Origin: Parastagonospora avenae f. sp. tritici 18332-5
Taxonomy: Eukaryota > Ascomycota > Dothideomycetes > Pleosporales > Phaeosphaeriaceae
Length of the DNA: 64,000 nt
Direction: 5' to 3'
Assembly: GCA_022559985.1 (NCBI GenBank)
Contig: JAFJTR010000114.1
Span: forward strand, 19,214 to 83,213
Position 1 is the stretch's first letter. Each line of letters starts with the position of its first letter. The notes below the pieces were generated by a model. It had not been told where the DNA came from. It ran no database searches and worked only from the letters and a program-made list of their open reading frames with translations. Positions 1-10,469 of this stretch are shown here, piece by piece. Both the position numbers and the translations under genes were made by a program.

Positions 1-42
1 TCGATCTCACACCAGATCTGCATCATCAACAGTAACAGGCAC

Positions 43-2893
43 TCACACACCGGAGTCGTGCTGCTTGAAGCCTCGACTCGCCACCCACTTATTCCAGTTC
101 GCACAAGTATCGTACATTTCGCACGTATTTTTCACGGTATCCTTGATCATGCTCTGACCCTCAAGAATCTGCAGCGCGAATCCCATGCTAGTGTGCCATC
201 CGATATGGCAATGCATAAGCCATGCACCAGGATTGTCCGTCTCAAACGCAATGACCAACCAACCTGCCGCTGGTATGTTCGCCGTATCTCTACGCGGTGG
301 GTTCTGCAAGTTCAGTGGCTGGTCAGTGTACGTGCCTGATCCGGTGCCCAGAATCAGAAAGTCGTGGCCGTGAAGATGGATCGGGTGGTTCAACGGTACC
401 GCAGACTCGACGATGATGTAGATCCACTCGCCCATCTTCGGCAGGTCGAGGATCAAGTTGCCTGAATAAGTTGGTGCAGTGTTGTTCGCGAGAACACGGA
501 CGAGTGTTGGGTCTTCGTACTTGGAGTAAAAGGAGTTGCCGCTGAGATACCACTTGAACAGATTATCGGAGTTAACGCCTACGCTGATGTCTTGAGTGAA
601 GCTCTTATCGTTGCTGAAGGCGTTTACTTGAGCAGTTGGGACGAGCGAAGCGAGTGGCTCATCGACGCACTCTCCGATATACTCGTAGGCTGTTGATGAT
701 GGGGCAACATCGCTTTTTGTGACTCCAGAGTAGCGTATGACGCCTTTGACGTCGTTGGACTGGTGATTGGCTGCGCAAGCTTCTTGGTTGTCGGCGCGCA
801 TCCAGTAGTCGCCAGGCTCTTGGTTCGCTTTCACCAGGACCATGTATCGCTGTCCGATATTGATGTTGAGAATGTTGGTCTTGTATGGCACGATATTGGT
901 GAAGTCCATGTTGATTACCTCGAGTTCGTGGTTGTCGATGTGAAACTTCATGGTTCCCTGCATTGCGGAATTGATGATGCGGAGCAAGTATGTCTTACCA
1001 GGCTCAAACTTGGTGTCAAGCTCAAAACGTTTGCCTGTCTGGTTGCGCGTGCCTTCGACACCCCAGGTGTTCATGCCATTGATAAGACCATTGTCCATGG
1101 TGCGAGGTCCACCGTTAATTGCGTCCTGCTCCATGGAATACATGCTGTCAACGGTTTGATGAGCCCAATCTTGGAGCATAACGGTACCTGCATCAACGTC
1201 CCATGATGCGGATGTAGGACCATGGATGATCATGGGACCTGCAACACCCTCCCATGCTTGTATAGCATAATGTGAGTGGTACCATGACGTTCCGTAGTTG
1301 GTTGCAGTCCACTTGTAAGTGAAAGAGTCGCCTGGAGCGATTGGACACTGCGTAATAGCCGGAACTCCGTCATGAGCAGCATTGTTGAGTTGTCGAATTC
1401 CGTGGAAATGTATGCTCGTTCCGTTATCCTGCAGCTTGTTGTTGACAGTGACGACAACATTGTCGCCCCAGTTGGCCTCAAGGAGTGGACCAGGAACCTG
1501 ACCATTCACGGCCAACACGATGCGAGGAATGCCATCTGGAGCAAGCGTAGTGTTGGTGATGTCGAAGTTGTAGTAGACTGTTCGGCATGTCTTTGGCGTG
1601 AACTTGTAATTATCAGTTGTATGATCAGCGCCGCAGTATGGCAAAGCGCCATTTCGTCCCTCGCATGGTACGCAGTCGGGGTCGATTTCTTCGCGCTTGA
1701 ATACAGCGTTATCGGCACGCTTATGAAAGGATTGTGCACATGCAGATGCCGACGCAGTAGCAGAAGCAAGCGATGAAGCAGTAGCGTTAGCCGAGCTTGC
1801 AATCAGCGTTGGTGTAATGATAGTAGGAGCAAGATTCGAGTTTGCCTGCGAGAGCGCAGTTGTTGCCGAGTGCACTGTCGTGCTTTGCGAAATGAACTGC
1901 GTAGTACCGGAGGGAACCGAGTCCTTCAGTACCAATGCGACTCCAGTGGGTGATGAGATCTTGGATACAGAGATGAAGCCAGTCGAGATAGGCGCTGCGA
2001 ATGGAGGCTTGTTGAGGGCCGGAGTCGTAACAGGACAGTCTCCGTCACACATCTTGACCAGTCTTGCCCCAGCAGCGTGTCCAGCATCAGTCTTGTCGCC
2101 AATACGGTCCTTGAGGTAACATGCGCCACCGGGCCGATATTGATCAACCCAAGAGACGTCGACACAGCCCGGCCAACGCGCGCAAGCGTCTATGCATTCC
2201 TCGAGGCATTTTGTAATGAAACCATTCCCAGACCACGAGATATCGCCACCAATATGGTCAACACCACACTCAACCTGAAATTCCGCTCCAGATGGTGTCT
2301 TGTGTACGGTGTTGTCGGAGTTTGGACAAGTAATGCCAGTGGCACGAGATTTAACATGGTCCTTCTCATCATTGCCATGGGTTGTTGGTAAGTGACTGGG
2401 AGTCTGATCGTGGATAGTCTGGTTGGAAGAGCTGGAATGGTTCGAAGTTATGCCGCAATCGCCGAATCCAGGCAGACAGGTCTCCTTCTGGCAGTGGTCG
2501 GAAGTGCTTCCACAAAAATGGAATTCACTGCAGCATGATCCGAAGGATGAGCCAGCGCATGTGTATCCGGTGGATCCGGCACATGTACCATCTGGCGAAA
2601 TTTTGCCTTTTGTGTCTTGACAAAACCCAAAAGCCATTTGGCAGCCGCTTCCGCAGTAATCGGAAGTACTGCAATAATGTTAGGGTTCTGCAAAATTGCA
2701 AACCAAGAGCAACTCACGAGCCACACCGGCCATCCTTGCTACAGCATCCACCAAATGGCGAGCCCACACAGCTCACACCATTGCCGCAAGTGCCGTCTGA
2801 GCTAACACTAAGATCCTTCGTAGGTCTGTCGTGGGCTGCCACGAGTGCAGACACTGCAAGTGTGCAGGCGAAAGCGCGCCTGAGAAAAGACAT
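43..2893 (-). CDS. Secreted laccase (multicopper oxidase) with two N-terminal chitin-binding domains
   Basis: Two exons, 2718..2893 and 43..2668, with a 49-bp GT-AG intron; 933 aa. The ATG at 2893 opens a signal peptide (MSFLRRAFACTLAVSALVAA). Two Cys-rich hevein-type chitin-binding (ChtBD1) modules follow at about residues 30-70 and 80-125; the intron splits the first one. A Cys-rich PAN/Apple-like stretch lies at about 165-265, then a Ser/Thr-rich linker, then a complete three-cupredoxin laccase. All four copper motifs are visible: HFHGIRQ, WYHSHYAIQ, HPIHLHGHDF and HCHIGWHTSMGF. The residue ten after the T1 cysteine is Phe, which in laccases usually goes with a higher redox potential. The C-terminus DSGV matches the DSGL/I/V plug of ascomycete laccases. 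Laccases oxidise phenols with reduction of O2 to water. The added modules suggest anchoring to chitin, either its own wall or another organism's. The family call is firm; the chitin targeting is inferred. Confidence 0.93.
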
Positions 2894-4575
2894 TATGCAA
2901 TTGTAAGGAACGATATACGGAATTGGATCTCGAACAGTAAAGACTGAAGGGATAGCAATTATTAATGAACAAAACTGGGAGGAAATGATGAACGAATGTG
3001 ATTCCCAGGTAGCTGTACCTCGAGTACTGGCCAAGAGGGAAACATCCGATTCTACTTATACCATCGTACTCAGTGTACATAGGCGACCAGCCACGTGGAG
3101 AAGCAACGCACGATAGTGGATTGTAACCGTACTGAATCGCAGCTATTGCTTTCGCTTGGCATACTACATGATGCGGGAGATCGGTCAATAATCTCTACGT
3201 TTAATGGCCGATCACATACGTTGGCGCAAGCGGGCGAGGAAGCGGACAGCTATCGTTGCTACAATGTTTGACATAGGGTCCTGGCGTACCCTCAATAAGC
3301 TCTGACATGGATCCACCTGCCAAGAGATGGTGTCTGAGTCGACCTAATTGAGCCATTATGCGTGGCTGTATCGTACCACGTCAAACAAGATTGACCAAGT
3401 TCATGTGGCAGTAAGGCACACAGTGAAGAAACTGTATTTAGGCCACTGCTTCGTAAGACATAAGCAAATTGCGAAAAAAATACCCCCGATGTACAAATCG
3501 GGTTGGCTGAGTGGTCTTGAAAGCGCGCAGAGCTATCGGGGACATTGACATGTAGATAGACAATTCTGGGATCGATCTCCGGTGTTTCAATTTTTTGCCA
3601 TTGTTTACCCACATACGGTAGCGCAACAATGTCGGGCCTCCTGGACACATGGACCTCGGACTGTGGATTTTGAAGCATGGAACTCCTTGTCTGAATCGCA
3701 GTGGAGCTTGCGGACGGGGGTCGAATTGTCTCTCGGGGGTATCAGGGTTACTACCACATCAGCAGTTGCCTCAATCGGTTCCAGAACGGCACTGCTACAT
3801 CGTCCGATGTGCGACTCGCGAAGGACGATGTTGAACACGAAATGTTCGTGTCAAAGACTTTGCAGTGAAGTGCCGGCATACCCTAGCTCAGCGCTATTTT
3901 CCGAAACAAGCCTAGGCCGATCGTGTCTTCTGGGCGATCCCTTGCGAATTCTCCTTTCGCTAATGTGTCAATCTATCTTTATCACGACTACGCGTGCCAT
4001 CAGGATTGCTATCATTTCTTTACGATGCATACCATGAGCTGCACACAGTCGCAGCGCTTTTTCATGCTGCTTCGGCTTCTGCTGCCTTCTTCGTAAGACC
4101 GGACACGTTTCTTTCCTCTAGGCTTTCACAGACTTCACGGACTAGGGAATGAACGTGGGTACTTATATTGCTTATCCCGTCTTGATGGTCCGTGGCGCAT
4201 CATTGACCCAGTATCTCCACTTGGCGGGAGTGCTTGCCTCGGGTCCGCTCCGCTCCTCGCGCTTACCAACGCTTCTCTGGGTACTTTTCGCGAGCACGAG
4301 CGCAAAGTCTCCGCTTCACCGGAAAGGCCTGTTGGAGTTCTGACCACTGTCCAGGATTGTCACGGGGAATAACGAACCCTATGTGTGCTAGCTCGAGTCG
4401 CTATCTTCGTCTTCTCCATTGCTTCACGAGGTTTTGAAAAAAACGATCAGATATTGGCTGAAACATCACACCCTTGTAGTCTGTTGGGTCGACATGGAGC
4501 AAGAGTGGAGAATCTATTGGAAAGCTACCATTTGAAACTCGGATGAGGTCTAAGAAATGCTACAGCAGCTCAAAA
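2894..4575. other. Intergenic, laccase promoter side; no gene seen
   Basis: No coding frame here has recognisable protein content, splice-linked continuation or a convincing start. It holds the upstream region of the laccase (which reads leftwards) and the region beyond the 3' end of the monooxygenase pseudogene. A small perfect hairpin (CCCGAT, 6-nt loop, ATCGGG) lies at 3485-3502 and runs into a short stretch resembling a tRNA D-arm, which I do not accept as a tRNA. Confidence 0.5.
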
Positions 4576-5847
4576 TCACTCAACCTCGATATCGAAGTAG
4601 TGGGGTAGTGGGATGTCCTCGTCGTTGGTCGGATCACCAAGTCTACTTCGTACCCAAGGCATATTCACCATTGGAGCAGCCATCTTTCCCGCGCTGTCCT
4701 GGGATGTGCAACAGCTGGAACGAAGGACGGACTTTCTTGCGACTTTTCGACGTAGGGGCGAAACTTGTCCTCATAAGTGCCGAACGCTTTAGAATGATGT
4801 TCGGCTTCGCTCAGTTTGCTCAATTCACCGGCAAGCATCTAGGCTCCCATGATCGCCAGTGATGTGCCCATACCGGTCAACGGAGTTCGTGCATACGCGG
4901 CATCTCCTAGGCAAATGACACGACTGTGGGACCAATTCGACATTCTGATCTGCTCAATCACTTGGAAATAAAAATCCGGCGCTTGATCCATTGTGTCTAG
5001 GAGTCTTTGCGACTGCCATCCTGCGTTCACGAACTCCATCCGCACCAGCTCTTGTTAGGTCTTTCTGTCGCCCCTGCCCACTTCGCGTCACTTCTTTTCA
5101 TGCATCGGGCCGTTGGGCATGATAGTGAGCATGGCACGAGTCGTTCCTAAGTGCGATTTAGTCATTGTAATATGCGCGGTCCAATACTCATTCAGTTCTT
5201 ACCATGGGGTCTGGCCGAAGGGAAATGATTCTTGACCTGAGAGCTACACATATGTTCCACATATTGTTGTCGCTAGGTATTCTCGGTATGTTATAGTATA
5301 CCACGTACATTCCTTTATGTATCGCTTGAACGGCTTCGGATGGGAAGCACTTCTTTCGCACCTTCGACCATTGGCCGTTCGCCGCAACCAGCATGTCATA
5401 TTCATGCGTCTCGCCGTTGCTCAACTCGACTTTGACGGAAACCTCGCCATTCGATATTACGGTCTTTATTATGGTATTGAACCGGTATTCGACGTTCGGA
5501 AGGTCTTTGGTGGCTCTGTAGAGAATCGCCGCCAGGTCTCCACGAAGGATCTCGACCTCAGAGCTCAAGCTAGCACCTGAGCCTTCCAATATGGGAAAGG
5601 GAGCGAACGGCGTTCCTTTATAGCCTATGAATTGTGTCCCAGTCTCCTTGGTGTTGTGCTTTCGGACTTCGTCGAGGAGCCCCATCCTTTTAACAACCGT
5701 GACTGCGCTGCCTTGGACGTCCACGTTCTGTCCATGTGGAAACAAGGCGTCTGCCTTCTCGAGGACGGTAATGCGGGCTCCCGTTTTTGCAAGAAACCAT
5801 GCCAATGTAGGCCCAGCAATGCCAGCTCCACTAATTAGCACGTGCAT
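4576..5847 (-). pseudogene. Broken FAD-dependent monooxygenase (PHBH-like)
   Basis: The intact N-terminal part (5847 down to about 5206) shows the Rossmann FAD motif ISGAGIAGPTLAWFLAKTG, followed by VLEKAD. It ends at a plausible splice donor near 5205. Downstream the homologous reading continues (NAGWQSQRLLDTM, then the second FAD motif CLGDAAYARTPLTGMGTSLA, then LAGELSKLSEAE) but is interrupted by three stops in one frame: TGA at 5088-5090, TAA at 5055-5057 and TAG at 4839-4841. The final part (MVNMPWVRSRLGD through HYFDIEVE) is in a different frame, so at least one indel lies near 4645. The phase across the candidate intron also does not match the family reading. An intact gene of this family would hydroxylate an aromatic or polyketide substrate with NAD(P)H and FAD. 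This copy cannot make the full protein. Confidence 0.85.
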
Positions 5848-7192
5848 GTCAAAAGATGAGTGAGTGTCGAAGGTGCGAAATGAAGTTTCGAATGTAGAAT
5901 ATGATGATCATTCTGCTGCATGGTTTCACATTCCTCTTTATAGACTTCAGTCAGGCTTTGTCTCAGGCACCAACTTCGGCTTCGGGACAGAGGTATGTTC
6001 ATAAAGCGTTTGGGCGCTCGGTCGAAGTAGCATTTCGGGTGAGAGAGACTTGTACGTTACGCGATTGATACCTAAAGTGCAGTGACTTCACGATCAACTC
6101 TTTCGACTATCGCAACGTGTTTGATGATGAGCGACTAGGAAGAATATGCAGAACAAGTATTTTGCGCGCGTAAATTCGGGTACGAGTTTTGAGACGCAAT
6201 CACTTACATGCAGTATCTATTACATCTTCAACGTACCACGTCTATTGTCTTTAGTCAGATACACGCCTTCCGTAATCTCGGGTTTGACGATCCAACCATA
6301 AGCACTAGTCCGAACTCATAACCGTGCTGGCTGCTATGGACGCTCAATGATTACGACACTCAACTTGTGCAAAGTGTACTTCACGCGATGTATGCTCGCA
6401 CTGTATAGTCTAGGGATGACAGTTATACTGATCACATCTTGAGCCACGTGCTTTTGGCAACTTATGCCTTATCATGATATGCCACGCGGTCCATGGAGGC
6501 CTTCGGTCAGCGCTGTGCGGTCAGATTTCGATCATGGAGGTCGTTACTTGCTATGAAGAAACACCAATGAACCCCAATGCACCAAGAATCTCAACAGGGC
6601 TATGTTTTCCCGGGCCCGCGTATCGCCTGGGTATCTAGTGACTCTATGGACTTTCTATGCCGCTCAATCGAGTACGTGTAGTCCTCTTTATTAACCGCCG
6701 ATACTGCCCCAGTTCGAAGGTAGCGTGAATTTCACAAGCTATCATAGTTGCCGCCACACTAAATGACTCAGGTAGCCTGCAGTGGTGTGAATACTACCAG
6801 CTGCACTGGCTCGTCTTGTGCTGCCGTCAAAGGGCTAGCCATGATGCAAACTCAGCTTGACAGCGGGCGAGAACGGGCGAACCTTTGCCACGTTGTTTCG
6901 GCCGTTTGACGTCAAACACCAGACCCATCCGGGTGGAGTGCCTGACCTCAGCTACGAGGTGTCGGTTCTAGGCTACTGCAAGACATCGAATTCGTGATCG
7001 CGGGAAACCACGAGGTCTCGCTTACTTGGCGTGCACTGGCGAAACAGAATGCGAAAGTCAATCGTGCATATGCGCCTCATCACTAGCCAAAACTTCGGAG
7101 AGGGTCTTAAGGCAGGGCATGATTTTCACGGATCTTCATTGCTTGCGATCGTCGTGGCGTTAAACTTATTGTTCTATTCGGGCCGTGGATAA
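5848..7192. other. Intergenic; no gene seen
   Basis: About 1.35 kb between the 5' end of the monooxygenase pseudogene and the 3' end of the rhodopsin-domain gene. No open frame in it has recognisable content. The only notable structure is a 14-bp perfect palindrome with a TGACGTCA core, listed separately. Confidence 0.5.
6904..6917. promoter_or_regulatory. 14-bp palindrome with CRE/ATF core
   Basis: GTTTGACGTCAAAC is a perfect palindrome around TGACGTCA, the core bound by CREB/ATF-type bZIP factors. It lies in a gap without genes, more than 1 kb from the nearest start codon, so any role is unproven. Confidence 0.25.
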
Positions 7193-8465
7193 TCATACCC
7201 ATTCGTCCCTTTGCTGCCTTTCTGAGGCCTGGTCGTCTACTGTTACAGTGACCTGCGTGGTTTTGACTATGTCGTCTTGCGATCCGTGTATCCTACTTCG
7301 CTCTGCTTCCAATATCGCGTAGTCGCTGTCTCCATCGCTTGTGATTTCTGACTTGGAAGGCTTGATCGCACTGTTTGATGGATCACTGAACGCTTTGAGC
7401 GCATAGCTTTGCCGTGATTTGGTATTGTGTGACGACATAAGACCTTCAGGCAGAATTTTGCGCAAGATTCCGTCAAAGGTCTTACGGAGTGGTGGTAGAC
7501 ACGCTGTAAAAACTCCCACAAACACTTCTGCGATGGCGTACACGCTCAAATTTACTGAGCTATACGTCGGGTCTGGAGAGCTGTTGAGTGACTTCATCTC
7601 ATACAGCTTGAGTGCGGATATTGTTGTTGTGCTGGTAGAACATTAGATCTGGTCAAACTGTTTGTAAAGACGTACTTACATGAGGCCGAGCAAGAAGACG
7701 ATGCGGACACCCCACACGGTACGCTTGTTCAGCTGTACGCGTGAAATATAGACCAGTGGTGCGATCGTATATATCAGATCAGTGGCAATGTTCGTAGCTG
7801 CACCCATGTACCCTGCCGCCGTGTAAGTATTGTTTCGTCACGTTGGGCAATATTACTCTCACCTGAAATAACCTTTGGCTTCGTAGACCAGCAACTTCCA
7901 GGCTGTGTTCCTAGAGCATCCCAGTGCTTTGTGTATGGCGTGCACTCTCCAAATAGAATGACTGTCGGAAAGACGAAGTTCAAACCGATGTGCACAACAA
8001 CCGATGCCCAGATCAGTGCACGAAAGCCTTTGGAGAAGTTGAGCATAAAGATGTAAGCGCAAATGCTCAGCTTTACCAACGCCATTCCGTACAGATTGAG
8101 TAATTGACCAAACCATAGGAAACGTAGGTATTCGTTCAGGTTCGCTGGATCTTTGAAGACCGGATCCCATATGTGTTTGCCGCCGCCATAATCTGCCATT
8201 CTATAGCAGCAAGCTGCGCCAGCTATGGCGAGAACCTGAGTTGTGTCAGACGCCTTCAATCGTACCCTTTCTGACGCGTGCTTACATGTCCAGTCCATAG
8301 TAAATGATCCGTCAACAAGAAGAAATTCCGATTTCTAAAGCTCACAGCGAGTCTGAACAGTACGAAAATCGAGCTGAAGGTTACCAATACGATGATTGGT
8401 ATCTTCAAGGCATCGGAACGGCTGTCCAGTGGGAGATTTGGGGGGGTGCCTGGGACGTCCGACAT
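7193..8465 (-). CDS. Rhodopsin-domain (Pth11/SAT4-like) seven-TM membrane protein
   Basis: Four exons: 8286..8465, 7863..8235, 7680..7812 and 7193..7631. Phases agree throughout; 374 aa. Translation gives a short N-terminus (MSDVPGTPPN), then seven hydrophobic segments. These include IPIIVLVTFSSIFVLFRLAV (TM1), a segment with FLWFGQLLNLYGMALVKLSI and a TM4-like ALIWASVVVHIGLNFVF. A conserved-type extracellular CTPYTKHWD loop and a last TM ending ALKLYEM follow, and then a hydrophilic Ser/Thr-rich cytoplasmic tail of about 100 residues. This architecture is that of the large Pezizomycotina rhodopsin-domain family (Pth11-like or SAT4-like integral membrane proteins). Most members have no known ligand, and some act in surface sensing. 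There is no CFEM domain. The specific role is unknown. Confidence 0.85.
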
Positions 8466-10469
8466 GATGAAGACAAGTGACGCACGAGTATGCAGAAGCA
8501 ATGAATGTGTAGTCCGGACAAAGACTGAGAAGCAAAGACTTGTGCAAGCCACGTGCGCCGGGCAGATATGGCTTGAGAGTGTAATTTGTCTTCCGGGAGA
8601 ACGGGACGATTGGTACGGTGACAGGATAGCTCGATTGCTCCGAGGCACACGCCGCCTTTCTATCAGAGGCGTGTGCAAACGGGTAGCATCCTATGTGGGG
8701 CTCAGATCAACTCGCCTAGATGAAATGGATGTATACCGGCGTATCAAAAGCAGTGACTAGTTTTGCGTCACGCTTACAAGCCTCATACTGCGTTATGAAG
8801 ACCGGCCCTGTCATGGCTGTGAGGCGTCACTTCACTGCATACCCGCCCGAGAATGTACATTCTAGACTCAGCCCATCATCTCCAACGAGCAATGCAGTGA
8901 ACAGTTATATGAATCTTGCTTCCACAGGTAGCAAGACCTGCACAGAGTCTTTTCTCTCCGTAACCTGAATGCATAAATTGGCAATCTGACCGAATACCTG
9001 TTTCAACGTTGTGGAGTTTTTCCCGTCTTGCGCTGCATACTTGATAAACTTTGTCGAGCAGATGTGTTAGTTCAATAATACGGAGCCTATAGCCTGAATC
9101 GCTAAGTGTTTCCTCGAGTGGCCGCAAGATCAGTAGAGACGCTAAGGCTGATATTGACCATCGCCAAAGTTTATTTCAGCCACTCCAAGTCCCTAAGCCT
9201 ACTAAGTCGGACATTACAGCCAACCGGGGAATGAGGTGGCAAAACCCGGTCCTTGGACCCATGACGGAGATCCCGTCAATATCACTTAGGGTCCTGTCAG
9301 TGATAATCGCCGGAAAGAGGCGAGCTGGGCGATAATAACAACTGCTTATATCCTGAGTCGATGTCGTCTACACAGCCGGCTGAAACTGAATGCTGCATTG
9401 GTATCGTGAGACGGTCCGGCCAGTCGCACAACAGCTAAACATCGGTACCGACCTACAACAATAAAGTGCACCAGCACCAACTGAGCTGTAGAGACCGAAC
9501 AGGCAGGTCTTGCCGCAGTCGACCTGCCCGTGGCGTTTTCTCTTCAAACATTTTCGCAGCGATTCAATGTGGCCGTACGATGGCTGTAGAAGACACTGAG
9601 CCTATAGCAAAGGCAGGTCAGCCGAACCGAGGAGCCGAAAGGTGCATGCTTGCGGCTGCAAGCTGGCGTGAGGATGTTGAGCGCAAATCTGCAAGTTCAA
9701 AGTTCAAACAGCCATGCTGTCTGATCTCTGGAGTGATGAACTTAGTTTCCTCGCTTACACCCCCTAGCGGGGCTAGCGTTTACCTTGCGTCGATCTTCAG
9801 CTGCCGGCCCCTGCGCCCCTGATCTAGCCATCATCGTTCGCGTCGAGAAGCGGAGAGATTCTCCGCTGGGCTTTGCAGCTGATGCAAATCATACGATCCT
9901 AACAACCACATCGTCGTTTTACCGAAACGGCTTCCAAAACGACTCGCGCTATGTGATCGTGTACCAAACTGCACGTTGTTCCCCTGGAGGTCTGGAACTT
10001 CCAAACGCCCCTCCCAGGCTATCCTGTATTTAGCAAAGAATTCTCGCTCGGAGACGGGTGGAAGACTGAAGATATTTGCTCGATTAGGCATGATGCTCAT
10101 GTCACACCTCGCCTCGACCCGTGCTACTCAAACAGTGGTTCATCCAGGCCGACCGGCAAAACTTCGTACTTGTCCTTGATCTGCACACGCCATGCGACGA
10201 TACTAGTCTGTAGCTGGCCCCACAGAAGTAGCGGCCTTGACAGACTATCTGTTCGCGGACACCAAATTTTCCACGTGGTAAATGGAGACTAGATAGGGCC
10301 TCGGGACGCCACCACAAGTACGTGCGTGCGGGCGAACCAGATCATGATGTCTAGATCCCCTGAGCAAGGTGGGCCGAAGACCTCCATGATAGCCATAAGC
10401 TCAGATAGATCTTAGAGATCTTTTCCCGTTCCGTTGCTTCGGCATCCATTCATTCCACTGTCGTCAGTC
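8466..10469. other. Intergenic; no gene supported
   Basis: About 2 kb of divergent upstream region between the rhodopsin-domain gene (leftward) and the GMC oxidoreductase (rightward). Several open frames of 80-120 codons occur, for example 9466-9822 (plus, GTG start) and 9831-10100 (minus, ATG start). None shows a known domain or joins to a neighbouring exon. An inverted repeat at 8645-8676 is listed separately. Confidence 0.45.
8645..8676. repeat. Inverted repeat (9-bp stem, 14-nt loop)
   Basis: GCACACGCC at 8645-8653 is matched by GGCGTGTGC at 8668-8676, giving a perfect 9-bp stem with a 14-nt loop. It lies about 180 bp upstream of the rhodopsin-domain start codon, so a promoter role is possible but not shown. 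Confidence 0.4.

Noticed and set aside
9466..9822. 118-codon plus-strand frame upstream of the GMC gene
   Set aside because: It begins at GTG, not ATG, has no domain, and no splice partner could be found.
9831..10100. 89-codon minus-strand frame upstream of the GMC gene
   Set aside because: It starts with ATG and looks weakly protein-like, but shows no known motif and no continuing exon; left unannotated.
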